The position numbers and the translations under genes are program-made. The notes beneath the pieces were generated by a model. That model saw only the letters and a program-made list of their open reading frames with translations, did no database searches and had not been told where the DNA came from. Below are positions 16,535-25,268 of a DNA stretch of 64,000 nt, piece after piece. Origin of the DNA: Nitrospira sp. (GTDB taxonomy: Bacteria > Nitrospirota > Nitrospiria > Nitrospirales > Nitrospiraceae); NCBI GenBank assembly GCA_030123565.1, contig CP126122.1, positions 1,685,001-1,749,000 of the forward strand. The letters run 5' to 3'. How positions within the stretch are numbered: the first letter of the stretch is position 1; every line of letters begins with the position of its first letter.

Positions 16535-17953
16535 TTACGCAGCCTGGACGGTGCCTTGTCGCTTGCGGCGTTGGCCCAGGATATCCAAGGCTGCCACGCG
16601 GTAGGCCTCGGCAAAGGTGGGAAAGCTGAAGATCGTATCGATAAACCGGTCGATGGTCGCGCCGTTCTGCAGGGCCATCTGTCCGAGGTGAATCAATTCG
16701 GTAGCGTCCTCGCCGACGATCTGCACACCGAGCAACCGTTCGCCGGACGGATCGGCGATCAGTTTCAAAAGGCCGTCACAGGCACCGGTGATCTGGCCCT
16801 TGGCGATCTCCGTGAAGCGCGCCCGCCCCACGATCGGACCCCGATAGCGGGTGGCGGCCTGCTCCTCATCGAGGCCGATGGAGGCGATTTCCGGGATCGT
16901 GTAGATCCCGATCGGAATTTGATTGACGGCTTCGCCGACCGGGAGGCCCAGCGCGTGACTCACCGCGCGGCGACCTTGCTCCATGGCGCGCGACGCCAAC
17001 GATGGGGGCCCCAGCAGATCGCCTGCCGCATAAATATGGGGCACGGCGGTTTGTCCATATTCATTCACGGGAAGCCAGCCCTTCTCATCCAACGACAATC
17101 CCGCCGCCTCAAGATTCAACTCCTCAACGTTCGGTTGGCGGCCCAAGGCGACCAACATCTTTTCGCTCTTGACGACCATCCCGTTCCCAAGCCTTGCGAC
17201 CACGGAGGAGACCCCGTCCCACGCCACTTCCTTGACGGTATGGCGGGCATAAAACCGTCCTCCCTGCCGTTGAAGGCTGTGCTGAAACACCTCGACGACT
17301 TCCTTGTCCAAAAACGACAGCGGTCGTTCGGCCTTGTCGATGATCGTGACCTCGACCCCAAGCAGGGCGAACATGGCCGCATATTCGCACGCGATGACGC
17401 CGCCGCCCAAGACCGCCAAGGAGCGCGGCAGATAGATCATCGAAAGGATCGAATCGCTGTCGAGAATATGCTCGTGGTCGATGGGAATGTCGGGAATGGA
17501 ACGCGGTCGCGACCCGGTCGCAAGAACGATGGTCTCGGCCTTGAGCGTCTGGCAGGCGCCGTCCACGGCCTCCAACTGCACATCGTGCGGCGAGAGGAGC
17601 TTGGCGCGCCCATGCCGGTAGGTGACGCCGTTGCGCGTCAGCTGATTGGCCATGTAGGACTCATGCGCCTTGACGACTTCGTCCAGACGATGCAGCAGGG
17701 ACGCCAAGGGTACATCGAGCCGCAGCCCTCCTTCGAACACCTCGCTCGACCGTTTGAGATGCTCGAATTGCACGGCGCTTTCACGGAGGGTCTTGCTCGG
17801 AATGGTCCCTCGATAGACACAGTTGCCGCCGATCCCTTGCTCCTGCTCGATCAATGCGACGCGTTTACCGGCCTTGGCTCCTTGGATGGCTGCCTTCTGG
17901 CCGGCCGGACCGCTTCCGACCACGACGATGTCATAGGAAGAAGCCGGCTTCAC
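16535..17953 (-). CDS. sthA: Soluble pyridine nucleotide transhydrogenase-like flavoprotein (SthA family)
   Basis: A 472-residue FAD/NAD(P)-binding disulfide-reductase-fold protein. The N-terminal dinucleotide motif (VVVGSGPAGQKAAIQGAKAG), the second NAD(P) motif (LAVLGGGVIACEYAAMFALLG) and IYAAGDLLGPPSLASRAMEQGRRA are all present. The redox-active CxxxxC of lipoamide dehydrogenases is replaced by GGNCVYRGTIPSKTLRE with a single cysteine, as in SthA, which exchanges reducing equivalents between NADPH and NAD+. The start is GTG 17953. It overlaps the upstream HDOD gene by four bases (GTGA), so the enzyme is translated together with a signalling-type protein, which is unusual. Confidence 0.9.
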   Translation of the reverse strand: MKPASSYDIVVVGSGPAGQKAAIQGAKAGKRVALIEQEQGIGGNCVYRGTIPSKTLRESAVQFEHLKRSSEVFEGGLRLDVPLASLLHRLDEVVKAHESYMANQLTRNGVTYRHGRAKLLSPHDVQLEAVDGACQTLKAETIVLATGSRPRSIPDIPIDHEHILDSDSILSMIYLPRSLAVLGGGVIACEYAAMFALLGVEVTIIDKAERPLSFLDKEVVEVFQHSLQRQGGRFYARHTVKEVAWDGVSSVVARLGNGMVVKSEKMLVALGRQPNVEELNLEAAGLSLDEKGWLPVNEYGQTAVPHIYAAGDLLGPPSLASRAMEQGRRAVSHALGLPVGEAVNQIPIGIYTIPEIASIGLDEEQAATRYRGPIVGRARFTEIAKGQITGACDGLLKLIADPSGERLLGVQIVGEDATELIHLGQMALQNGATIDRFIDTIFSFPTFAEAYRVAALDILGQRRKRQGTVQAA

Positions 17954-18819
17954 AGCGGCATCGCCTCCACCGCTTTACGAACCTGATCTTTGAGGGCCAA
18001 CAGGGTATCGATATCCTTGAGGTACAGATTCAGGTCGGCATACACCGCATGGTCGCGCACCGCCGCTTCGTCCAACGCCTCGGGGTTGAGGAAATGCTCG
18101 GCCAGCCGATCGGCCAAACAGGTCGTCATACATTCCTGTTTCGCCGTCTTGGCATAGTGATACTCGCGATGGAATGTGATCGATTCCACAACCGGCGGCG
18201 GGAGGCTCCAGTCTGCCGCGACGAGCAGACCCACCTGGGTGTGATAGCCCTCCAACAACTGGTGCAGCAATTCACGCGACAGGGTACTGCCCTGCTCCTT
18301 GGCCAACAGGACCAGCGTCTGCAACACCACCGGCTTGCCGATGCCGTGCAGAAGCCCGCAGAGATAGGCGCTTTCGACATTGAACCGGCGCATGCGTGCG
18401 ATTTCTTTGGCATAGGCACCGCTGGCCAGCGAATGTTGCCAGAGCCGTTTGACTTCGGCATCCCAACCCGGCACCTTGAACGCGCTGCCCTTGATCGAGG
18501 CGGAGAAGGCGATTTCCGACATCAAATTCATGCCCAGCATCGACACCGCATGTTGCAGCGAGACGACCGGATTCCTCGTCATGTAGGCCGGTGAGTTGGC
18601 GATCTTGATGACATGGGCCGCCAGGGCCTGGTCCTGATGAATCAGGGCGGCCAGTTTGGCCGCTTCCGCATTCGGATCGTAGACCATGCCCAATATCTGG
18701 GAGGCCACTTGAGGCAGCAGCGGCAGTTCAATAGATCCCTGCCTGATTCGATCGATCAAGAGTTGTTCCAACGGTTCGGCCGATATCACGTCGATCGCCG
18801 GGGGACGTTCTGCGCTCAT
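17950..18819 (-). CDS. HDOD-domain protein
   Basis: A 289-residue cytoplasmic protein starting MSAERPPAIDVISAEPLEQLL. The HDOD domain covers about residues 25-230 (LPLLPQVASQILGMVYDPNAEAAKLAALIHQDQALAAHVIKIANSP, then SLQHAVSMLGMNLMSEIAFS and YLCGLLHGIGKPV). As expected for HDOD, the HD dyad is lost (HG in GLLHGIG), so no phosphohydrolase activity is predicted; the family works in signalling and scaffolding with c-di-GMP and two-component proteins. The ATG at 18819 is chosen by homology; the open frame runs further upstream but that part is unconvincing. It is the first gene of a two-gene unit with sthA. Confidence 0.88.
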   Translation of the reverse strand: MSAERPPAIDVISAEPLEQLLIDRIRQGSIELPLLPQVASQILGMVYDPNAEAAKLAALIHQDQALAAHVIKIANSPAYMTRNPVVSLQHAVSMLGMNLMSEIAFSASIKGSAFKVPGWDAEVKRLWQHSLASGAYAKEIARMRRFNVESAYLCGLLHGIGKPVVLQTLVLLAKEQGSTLSRELLHQLLEGYHTQVGLLVAADWSLPPPVVESITFHREYHYAKTAKQECMTTCLADRLAEHFLNPEALDEAAVRDHAVYADLNLYLKDIDTLLALKDQVRKAVEAMPL

Positions 18820-19005
18820 GAGGTTTCCATCGAAGGAAAAGATTGTTGGATTGTTTGAGTTGTAGGTCCTTGTCGGTTTGTTTTGCCCAAACCTTAACCC
18901 TGCCTCGATCGGTCGGCGACAGACAGAACCAGGGCCATGAAGGTATACTGGGGCCGGCGGAGGCCCGAAGGTCGCCTGCCGACTCAACCATGGAGGTGTG
19001 ACCGT

Positions 19006-19452
19006 ATGACCGCGAGAAGGATCCCGTTGGCGCTCTCTGCATCCATTGTCCTGCTGTCGATCGTTCCCTCGAACGCAGCAGCCGGCGACCGGCAACAGCC
19101 CTCGACGGCGGACAAGGTGGTGCGGGAAACACAAGAGGCCGTCGAGGCGACGAAGCAGTATACAATTCAGCAGAAAGAGGCGTTCACCAAGAAAGTGCAC
19201 GCTGAACTTAAAGAGGCGCAGGAGAAGATTGCCGAGCTTCGGCGGAAAACGGAATCGGCCTCGGCAGAGGCCCGGGCGGAGCTTCAAAAAGCCCTCACAG
19301 ATATGGAGAAGCAGAAGAACGAGGCGAGAAAGAAGCTGGATGGGGTGAATGAATCGACGAGCGCGGCCTTCGGAAAGTTGCGGGACGAAGTGTCGGCGGC
19401 GGTTGAGGAACTCAAGAAGAGCTATAAGGAGGCCCTGTCGAAATTGCCCTAG
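19006..19452 (+). CDS. Secreted coiled-coil protein, unknown function
   Basis: A 148-residue protein with a signal peptide (MTARRIPLALSASIVLLSIVPSNAAAG, cleavage near AAA-G). An almost entirely helical, Lys/Glu/Ala-rich mature part follows (EATKQYTIQQKEAFTKKVHAELKEAQEKIAELRRK and similar), predicted to form a long coiled coil. The start is supported by ggaggt about 8 nt before ATG 19006. No family with known function is recognised; it resembles periplasmic apolipoprotein-like or Sll1483-type helical proteins only by composition. It is divergent from the HDOD gene. Confidence 0.7.
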   Translation: MTARRIPLALSASIVLLSIVPSNAAAGDRQQPSTADKVVRETQEAVEATKQYTIQQKEAFTKKVHAELKEAQEKIAELRRKTESASAEARAELQKALTDMEKQKNEARKKLDGVNESTSAAFGKLRDEVSAAVEELKKSYKEALSKLP

Positions 19453-19651
19453 TCGAGGCCCTTCCGCGCGGTCAGGGTTTTCCTACTCGAAGCCCACATG
19501 ATTTCATTCGACCAGCCAGGCCGGTTCAGTCACAGGAGTCCCCTCCGGCAGACATCGCAACGGCGACCATGAAAACCTGTCTCAGACTGTCAATCGAGAC
19601 AGCAAATAGGCTATGGTTGCAGGGACAGGATTCAGGGAGGTGACCGTACCG

Positions 19652-20575
19652 ATGCCGCTCAAGTTTGCCCTCTATCCCGGCTGCGCCGCCAAGGGCGCGA
19701 CGCCGGAACTCTATCAATCCACGATGGCGATCATCGGGCAGTTGGGTATCGAGGTCATCGAGCTCGCCGCCTCTTCCTGCTGCGGAGCAGGCGTCATCGG
19801 CGAGGCCGATCCCGACCTGGCCCTCGCCTTGAACGCCCGGACCTTTGCGCAGGCGGAACGGCTGGGGCTGGACATCATGACGATCTGCGGCACCTGCCAG
19901 GGGGTGATGAGCGCGGCGAACCGGCGGTTGAAACAAGAACGGGCGACGCTCGACCGTATCAATCGCATCCTCGGCCAGGACGGCATTACCTACGGTGGCG
20001 GCATTCAGGTGAAACACCTCCTCTGGATCGCCGTCCGGGACATCGGACTCACGCGCGTGGCGAACCAGGTCACGACGCCCTTCCGTGATTTTCGCATCGC
20101 CCCGTTCTACGGTTGCTACATGCTGCGGCCATCTTGGGAACTGGGGTTCGACGATCCCGAAAACCCCACCTCGCTGGAAAAGATCATTCGCGCGGTCGGC
20201 GGGGAGCCGGTCGCCTATGCCGGCAGAACGAAGTGTTGTGGGTTTCCCATCATCCTCGAGAAAGAAGCCATCGCGGTCGCCATGGCCGGAACCAATATGA
20301 AGGACGCGCGGGACCACGGCGCCGACTTCATGGTGACACCCTGTCCGCTCTGTCACATGAGCCTGGATATCTACCAGGAACGGGCCGGACAGGCCGTGAA
20401 GACCACGCTCAACCTTCCCATTCTCCATCTGCCGCAGCTGCTCGGTCTGGCGATGGGAATTCCTGCGTCGGAGCTGGGCCTCTCGCGGCACCTCATCCCG
20501 GCGGACAGCATTATCAAACGTATGTCTACACAAGAACCACACCGTCAACCCTTGCCGTCGGAGCCGACCACATGA
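19652..20575 (+). CDS. HdrB-like CCG-domain protein (heterodisulfide reductase B / SdhE-type)
   Basis: A 307-residue protein with two cysteine-rich CCG domains: CAAKG.. SSCCGAG.. ICGTCQG in the first half and YGCYML.. TKCCGFP.. TPCPLCHMS in the second. These motifs bind the non-cubane [4Fe-4S] clusters of heterodisulfide reductase subunit B and also occur as the membrane-associating subunit of class E succinate dehydrogenases (SdhE/SdhC-like). With the separately encoded SdhB-like protein at 8208, a complex II role is plausible but inferred. Start ATG 19652 has ggaggtg about 12 nt upstream. It overlaps the cupin gene by ATGA. Confidence 0.85.
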   Translation: MPLKFALYPGCAAKGATPELYQSTMAIIGQLGIEVIELAASSCCGAGVIGEADPDLALALNARTFAQAERLGLDIMTICGTCQGVMSAANRRLKQERATLDRINRILGQDGITYGGGIQVKHLLWIAVRDIGLTRVANQVTTPFRDFRIAPFYGCYMLRPSWELGFDDPENPTSLEKIIRAVGGEPVAYAGRTKCCGFPIILEKEAIAVAMAGTNMKDARDHGADFMVTPCPLCHMSLDIYQERAGQAVKTTLNLPILHLPQLLGLAMGIPASELGLSRHLIPADSIIKRMSTQEPHRQPLPSEPTT

Positions 20576-20892
20576 AGGTGATTGCACTGTCAGACTTTCA
20601 GCAGTTCAGCAACGAGAAGATGAAGAAGAATAACCTGTTCCAGACGTCACGGTTTTTCTGCGACATCTATTGTTTCGAGCCGGGCCAGGAACAGAAGGGC
20701 CATATTCACGGCGAACAGGATAAGGTCTATATCGTGTTGGAAGGGGAGGGCACGTTCCAAGTCGGCTCGGAGAAACAGGTGCTGGGCCCTGGTCAGGGCA
20801 CCATGGCTCCGGCCGGCGACGAACATGGCGTGAAAAACCATACGGAGCGGCGGTTGAAAGTGCTGGTGTTCGTCGCGCCGAGTCAGGCCTGA
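20572..20892 (+). CDS. Small cupin-domain protein
   Basis: A 106-residue single cupin domain. Metal-binding histidines are in GHIHGEQDKVYIVLEGEGTFQVG (His-x-His, then Glu in the first motif) and DEHGVKN (second motif), so a metal-binding barrel is likely. It starts within the stop of the HdrB-like gene (ATGA) and is presumably co-translated with it. Cupins of this size have many activities (isomerase, dioxygenase, binding); none can be assigned. Confidence 0.8.
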   Translation: MKVIALSDFQQFSNEKMKKNNLFQTSRFFCDIYCFEPGQEQKGHIHGEQDKVYIVLEGEGTFQVGSEKQVLGPGQGTMAPAGDEHGVKNHTERRLKVLVFVAPSQA

Positions 20893-20973
20893 CGCCGGTC
20901 ACTCGTTACAGGTCATTCGTCAATCGGAGCCCGGCTCCTCCTTCCAACGACGAGAACGTATGGTCCGATCATC

Positions 20974-21729
20974 TCATCGTGACGTCAAGGGTGCAGTCAC
21001 CGTGATGGCCCCCGCGAGGTCGCCTTCCTTGTGTCCTTCCTTCGGATAGCCGGAGATGTCGAGGTCGCCCTTCGGTTCGCCGTGACAGGTTAAACAGTCT
21101 TTGGCATAGTAGATCGGCATGACCACCCGCAACGTGCGACCCTCCTCGGTCAACTCACTGACATAGGCTTCTGCGCGCGGCCGGCCAGCGAGCCACTTCA
21201 ACACCGACTCCTCATATTCATCCGGCTCGTTCTTCGGATTCCGCGGCTGAATGGTCGTTTGCTTCAGACGCACATGGGATGACTTTGAAAAGCGGGCCGA
21301 AGCCTGGCTCCCATAGGTCGCCGGGATGAAGTTTTTATAGCCGATGCCCCGTTGATTGATGACCACCTGGGCCTCGCGGATCACCTCTCGACTGGCCTGC
21401 ACCAACGCGGGCAAGAGTTCCTTGGCCAGCGGCGGGAGCGCCGTGGACACCGGTGTCTTGGATAGGGAGGTCAGGTCGATCCCCGTCTTGAGACGAAATT
21501 CCTGCGCCAGTTGTTGTTCGAACTGGTCCGGCGTGAATCCCTTCTCGCCCTTATGGGGATCATCGATCAGCGATTGATTGCGCTCGATCACCATGCGACC
21601 GGATTGCAGGAGTTTGGCCAATAACCTGGCGGTCTCCTCCGCTTCCGCCCGTTCCACGGCCTCCGCCGGCAGCTGACCGATCATCACCATGACGGCCACC
21701 ATCAGAGCGAAAACCCCATGCCTCTTCAT
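20974..21729 (-). CDS. Secreted c-type heme protein with DUF3365/Tll0287-like domain
   Basis: A 251-residue protein with a signal peptide (MKRHGVFALMVAVMVMIGQLPAEA), a helical segment and a Tll0287-like domain. The single heme c attachment site CLTCH (in AKDCLTCHGEPKGDLDISGYPKEGHKEGDLAGAIT) and the preceding LRVVMPIYY strand are typical of DUF3365 proteins, which serve as periplasmic heme sensors or redox proteins, often fused to signalling domains. Here it stands alone. It is the last gene of a three-gene minus-strand unit after the outer-membrane and solute-binding genes, 23 nt from the latter. Confidence 0.82.
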   Translation of the reverse strand: MKRHGVFALMVAVMVMIGQLPAEAVERAEAEETARLLAKLLQSGRMVIERNQSLIDDPHKGEKGFTPDQFEQQLAQEFRLKTGIDLTSLSKTPVSTALPPLAKELLPALVQASREVIREAQVVINQRGIGYKNFIPATYGSQASARFSKSSHVRLKQTTIQPRNPKNEPDEYEESVLKWLAGRPRAEAYVSELTEEGRTLRVVMPIYYAKDCLTCHGEPKGDLDISGYPKEGHKEGDLAGAITVTAPLTSR

Positions 21730-21752
21730 GATCGTCCTCCCATCCGGAACAT

Positions 21753-22814
21753 TCAGGACTCCGGCTTGATACGGCAGCTCCCCTGAGTATAGTGGGCCGC
21801 CATTTTTTCGACATCGAACGGCAACCCCTCCAGCGAGGCGCGCCGTGGAAAGGCGTAGTCATCATCGAGCCAGCGCTTCCGCATTTCCTGCAGCCGGCCT
21901 GACTCATCCAACTTCAACAACAGGTCATTGACCAACCAACGCAACCGGTAACGTTCCTCCGCCATCGCGACCGCATAGTGGCCCTTCGTCAACAACAACG
22001 GCGCCCCGTTGTCGCGGGTCAACAAGGCCCAATCCTTGCGCACCCTTGTGACCATGTACTCCAACACCGGCTGGGCGCCTAGAATGACGTCGATCGGGGG
22101 AGTCGCCTGGGAGTCCGCATATTCGAGGGCGGCGGGAAGCGAATCGCACACGAGCAACCGGTTGGCGCTTAGATTCGCCTCCGCATAGTGATAGGCGCTG
22201 GTGCCGTCCTGCACCGCGATCGTCAATCCATCCAGGGCATGCCTCGTCACGGCGAGCCGGTCCGGATGGGGGTGGGTCGCCTGTTCCCGAAGGTTCGTCC
22301 GCACCCGGTCGAGGACCTCGTGATTCCTTGCCATGCCGCCGCTCCCGCCGCCATAGAAGTAGGGAATCGAATAGGCGACGCCGGCCCGATCCGGCGCGGG
22401 GATATTGGCCGCCACCGCGGACACGAACCAATCGAGCTGTCCCTCGTTCAACAATCGAAAGAGATCCCTGAACCGCACTAGGTGCAAGACCGGCGTCACG
22501 GGACGACCACAACGCCGGGACAATTCATCGGTCATCGCGCGCACGAGTTCGACGTCCAGTCCGGTCACGCGAGCCCCCTCGTCGGTCCAGATGGTCGGAA
22601 ACACGAACGGTCGGAAGGGTTCCATGGCCAGGCCGACCTGTACCCGCTCGCGGGTGCAAATCGCATCCACCTCGTTCCCCGTGACTGGCCACACCTTTTC
22701 GACGGCATCGATGAGCAGGCCGCAGCCGGGCAGGAGCAGGAGGAGCATCGCCGTCCATCCCAGCCGGCCCGGCCGTACGAGCGCTAAAATCGGACGCCGG
22801 TCAAGAATACCCAT
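21753..22814 (-). CDS. Solute-binding lipoprotein (SBP family 3-like)
   Basis: A 353-residue protein with a hydrophobic N-terminus ending in a lipobox (LLLLLPGC-GLL), so probably lipid-anchored. The mature part has the type 3 extracellular solute-binding pattern (VQVGLAMEPFRPFVF, GARVTGLDVELVRAMTDELSRR, LNEGQLDWFVSAVAANIPAPDRAGVAYSIPYFYGG, LDGLTIAVQDGTSAYHY). The family binds amino acids or other small ligands, or acts as a sensor input; no permease or ATPase gene is adjacent, which suggests sensing rather than import. It overlaps the preceding outer-membrane gene by 31 nt. Confidence 0.8.
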   Translation of the reverse strand: MGILDRRPILALVRPGRLGWTAMLLLLLPGCGLLIDAVEKVWPVTGNEVDAICTRERVQVGLAMEPFRPFVFPTIWTDEGARVTGLDVELVRAMTDELSRRCGRPVTPVLHLVRFRDLFRLLNEGQLDWFVSAVAANIPAPDRAGVAYSIPYFYGGGSGGMARNHEVLDRVRTNLREQATHPHPDRLAVTRHALDGLTIAVQDGTSAYHYAEANLSANRLLVCDSLPAALEYADSQATPPIDVILGAQPVLEYMVTRVRKDWALLTRDNGAPLLLTKGHYAVAMAEERYRLRWLVNDLLLKLDESGRLQEMRKRWLDDDYAFPRRASLEGLPFDVEKMAAHYTQGSCRIKPES

Positions 22815-23395
22815 TGTTGCGCCTGTCCCGCTTCGCCGCGAAAATCCACGCCGTACTGTGTGTACTGTACCCCGATATCGACGGAAAGACTGCGTGCGAC
22901 CGGAAACCGCACCCCGACCTGGCCTCCGATCAAATGGCCCGGCAATCGGTGCCCCGGACCCGGCATCACCCCGCCGGCAAGGAGACCGACATATGGTACC
23001 GCTCGATCCTCCAATGGACCGAACAACAGATGCCTGATGATTCGGTTCAAGGGCTTGTGTTTCGGAAAGTCCAAAATATCGATGAAGTTGTTCCAGCGAG
23101 GATTCAGAAAGACCGAATGTTGATCGGTTCGAAACTCCTGGGTGTGCACGCTGAAATATTGGTAGATGGTCCGAACCTCCACGTTCCCGTATCGCAGAGC
23201 CGTGATCCCGGCCTGCACGCCGATTTCGCGATCGTCAGGGGCGAAGGTCTGTTGGCGCAGCATGACATCGACGTTGAACGGCCGGATCGGGAATTCGAGC
23301 ACCGCTTCCTGGGCGAACAGGGTGGGAATCGCCAGGAGAGACAGTCCTCCCCATGCGAACAGGCACCGGAGCAGGCGAATCCATCGTCGTACCAT
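22784..23395 (-). CDS. Small outer-membrane beta-barrel protein, unknown
   Basis: A 203-residue protein starting at ATG 23395 (MVRRWIRLLRCLFAWGG) with a signal peptide ending near LFAQEA. The mature part alternates polar and hydrophobic residues and has features of an 8-stranded barrel (VRTIYQYFSVHTQEFRT, VPYVGLLAGGVMPGPGHRL, GGQVGVRFPVARSLSVDIGVQYTQYGVDF). It ends in GVRF, a C-terminal Phe as in many BamA substrates. It is the first gene of the unit with the solute-binding lipoprotein and the c-heme protein. The DNA upstream holds a MITE-like element only ~80 nt away. Confidence 0.7.
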   Translation of the reverse strand: MVRRWIRLLRCLFAWGGLSLLAIPTLFAQEAVLEFPIRPFNVDVMLRQQTFAPDDREIGVQAGITALRYGNVEVRTIYQYFSVHTQEFRTDQHSVFLNPRWNNFIDILDFPKHKPLNRIIRHLLFGPLEDRAVPYVGLLAGGVMPGPGHRLPGHLIGGQVGVRFPVARSLSVDIGVQYTQYGVDFRGEAGQAQQWVFLTGVRF

Positions 23396-23475
23396 GAAGC
23401 CTGTACCGCAGGATGGAATGTCGGATAGGCGTGGGCGCAGTCTGTCGGAATCGTCGAACTGCCGCAAGTGCTTTC

Positions 23476-23702
23476 TTAACCCGCATTCTTCATGAGCGCT
23501 TCTGCTGCAATCGCGGATTCCCGGCTGCGACCAGCCTGTCGGCGGACGGGCTCGCCGCTCGGTCGGTCGACATCCCATGCAAGGATGCCTCCCTTCCTTA
23601 CGGCTCCACGCGCCCGTCTCGCGCCCCCTCCCTCACCCTCCCCCATCGTATGGGGGAGGGAGGGGTGGGGGACGACGAACCGTCATGAAGAATGCGGGTT
23701 AA
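23476..23702. mobile_element. MITE-like element, 227 bp, perfect 20-bp terminal inverted repeats
   Basis: The ends are exact reverse complements: ttaacccgcattcttcatga at 23476-23495 and its complement at 23683-23702. There is no coding capacity. The centre holds a second hairpin (cctcccccat/atgggggagg near 23634-23655) and G/C-rich tracts. Both ends begin with TTAA. The right end supplies the TAA stop of the HMA-like gene at 23699, so the element may have inserted at that gene's end. A matching full transposon is not in the window. Confidence 0.8.
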
Positions 23703-24046
23703 TGACCCATCGGGGAGAGGCTTGCGGAGATGCAGGACTTCATGATTTCGATGCGACATGGCCCGTCGTCGGGAAGGCTCCGGTCTGCGGCAGACTTGAG
23801 TGCTTCCGGCGCCACGGCGCCGCCGTCAACATCAACGAGCAGGTGGTCGGGAACGCTGTCCGGATCGATCTGCCGGACGCCGGGGATCTTGGTTAAGGCC
23901 GAGACGATGGACCGGCGTTGAGAAGAACAGTCCTGTCCTGACAAGGAAAGCGCCACGCGCTCGTGTGACGGTTCGGCAACGACTGGGCTCACCTGGCACC
24001 AGACGGACAGGAATGTGAAGAACAATGTCATCCCACGATATCGCAT
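23699..24046 (-). CDS. Small secreted HMA-like (heavy-metal-associated fold) protein
   Basis: A 115-residue protein with a signal peptide (MRYRGMTLFFTFLSVWCQVSPVVAE). A mature domain follows the beta-alpha-beta-beta-alpha-beta rhythm of HMA domains (VALSLSGQDCSSQRRSIVSALTKIPGVRQID, then DHLLVDVDGGAVAPEALKSAADR). Instead of the CxxC metal motif there is a single cysteine in the loop (GQDCSSQR), so classic copper transfer is uncertain. Start ATG 24046 is preferred because aggggat lies at better spacing than for ATG 24052. It lies about 100 nt after nirK on the same strand and may be linked to copper delivery. Its stop codon is inside a MITE-like terminal repeat. Confidence 0.65.
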   Translation of the reverse strand: MRYRGMTLFFTFLSVWCQVSPVVAEPSHERVALSLSGQDCSSQRRSIVSALTKIPGVRQIDPDSVPDHLLVDVDGGAVAPEALKSAADRSLPDDGPCRIEIMKSCISASLSPMGH

Positions 24047-24152
24047 CGGCATCCCCTAGAAACCACGACCCTTGTGTAAGCCGGTTGATCACGTTGACGC
24101 TTCTCTTCAGGAAGGACCGGCCGGCCGTCACGGCCGTCCGGTCCCATGACTG

Positions 24153-25154
24153 CTATGGCTCCGAAACCCCACTAATTCCCGTCTGCGGTGTCTTCAATTC
24201 CCAAGGCACCATCGGCATCAACGGGGCCGGCTTGGCATCCGGTCCTGCCAACAACACCGCGATAGCCCCTCGTAGGGCACCGGTCAGGGAATGGGTGACG
24301 AGCGGGTAGGCTCCGGCGGATTCCACCATGACATCGAAGGTCGCGGCACTGCCCGGCCCGACTACATAGGTCTGGACGCCCTTCAGATTGTTGGCGGGAT
24401 TGCCGCTCTCATAGACGTTGTCCCAAATCTCCCCGATGGGGTGAAATGAGGAAAACTCATTGGGTCCGGCATTGACGAAATAGATGCGCACACGCTCGCC
24501 CGGCTTGGCATCGAGCTTCCCTCCGCCGGTCACGAACGGGTGGTATTTGAAAATCCCGCCGTTGAAAAACATGCCGTCGAATTTGCGATCGAACATGGCC
24601 TGTACATCGTTCGGATTCTTGAAATACTCGGACTGCACCAGCACATATTCACGGTCCGCCTTCGGCCAGACCTTGGCATCCTTCGGATCCACGATGATCG
24701 CGCCGAACATGCCGCGCGCGATGTGTTGGATCATCGGCGGCGCGCCGCAGTGATAAAAGAATATGCCCGGCTTCTTGGCCGTGAACGTGAAGCTGATCGT
24801 TTCACCGGCATTGACGGCCCGGTAGTTCTTGAGGAAATCGATTTCCGCGGCGTGGAAGTCCATCGCGTGCGGATTCTTGCTGGTAGCCGGGTTCGTCAAG
24901 GTGAAATTGATGGTATCGCCTTCCGTCACCCGCACGACCGGACCGGGAACCTGCCCGTTGAACGTCCAGGCAGCATACCGCTCGCCGTTACCTTCGATGA
25001 CGATGTCCGTCTCCACCGCCGTCATCTGGATGTCGTGAGTTTTGGCCTGGGCGGACAGGGCCAGACCGGCCACCAATCCCAGTGTCACTCCCAACAGGGA
25101 CGCCGTCTTGCACCGACCGCGTCCTCGATTCTGCTGCCCTGCTTGCTCTTTCAT
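24153..25154 (-). CDS. nirK: Copper-containing nitrite reductase NirK
   Basis: A 333-residue periplasmic two-cupredoxin protein that reduces nitrite to NO. Signal peptide about 16-37. Type 1 copper ligands are H96 (NPHAMDFH), C136 (FYHCGAPP), H144 and M149 (IQHIARGMFG); type 2 ligands are H101, H135 and H288 (VTHSL); the catalytic pair is D99 and H238 (FHPIGEIW). The spacing follows Alcaligenes-type NirK closely, so it should be active. A strong aggagg site precedes ATG 25154. The Crp/Fnr gene upstream and a 28-bp palindrome between them suggest oxygen/nitrogen-oxide control. The short form without extra heme or cupredoxin domains is that seen in Nitrospira. Confidence 0.94.
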   Translation of the reverse strand: MKEQAGQQNRGRGRCKTASLLGVTLGLVAGLALSAQAKTHDIQMTAVETDIVIEGNGERYAAWTFNGQVPGPVVRVTEGDTINFTLTNPATSKNPHAMDFHAAEIDFLKNYRAVNAGETISFTFTAKKPGIFFYHCGAPPMIQHIARGMFGAIIVDPKDAKVWPKADREYVLVQSEYFKNPNDVQAMFDRKFDGMFFNGGIFKYHPFVTGGGKLDAKPGERVRIYFVNAGPNEFSSFHPIGEIWDNVYESGNPANNLKGVQTYVVGPGSAATFDVMVESAGAYPLVTHSLTGALRGAIAVLLAGPDAKPAPLMPMVPWELKTPQTGISGVSEP

Positions 25155-25268
25155 GACTGCCTCCTAATAATTTGAATCCGCGCTTCCCTGGATGCCGGGT
25201 CCTTCGCGCACCATTCACAGCGCTCGAATGATGCTCACCTGCCTGCACCTTACGGCAGAGCAACGTCA

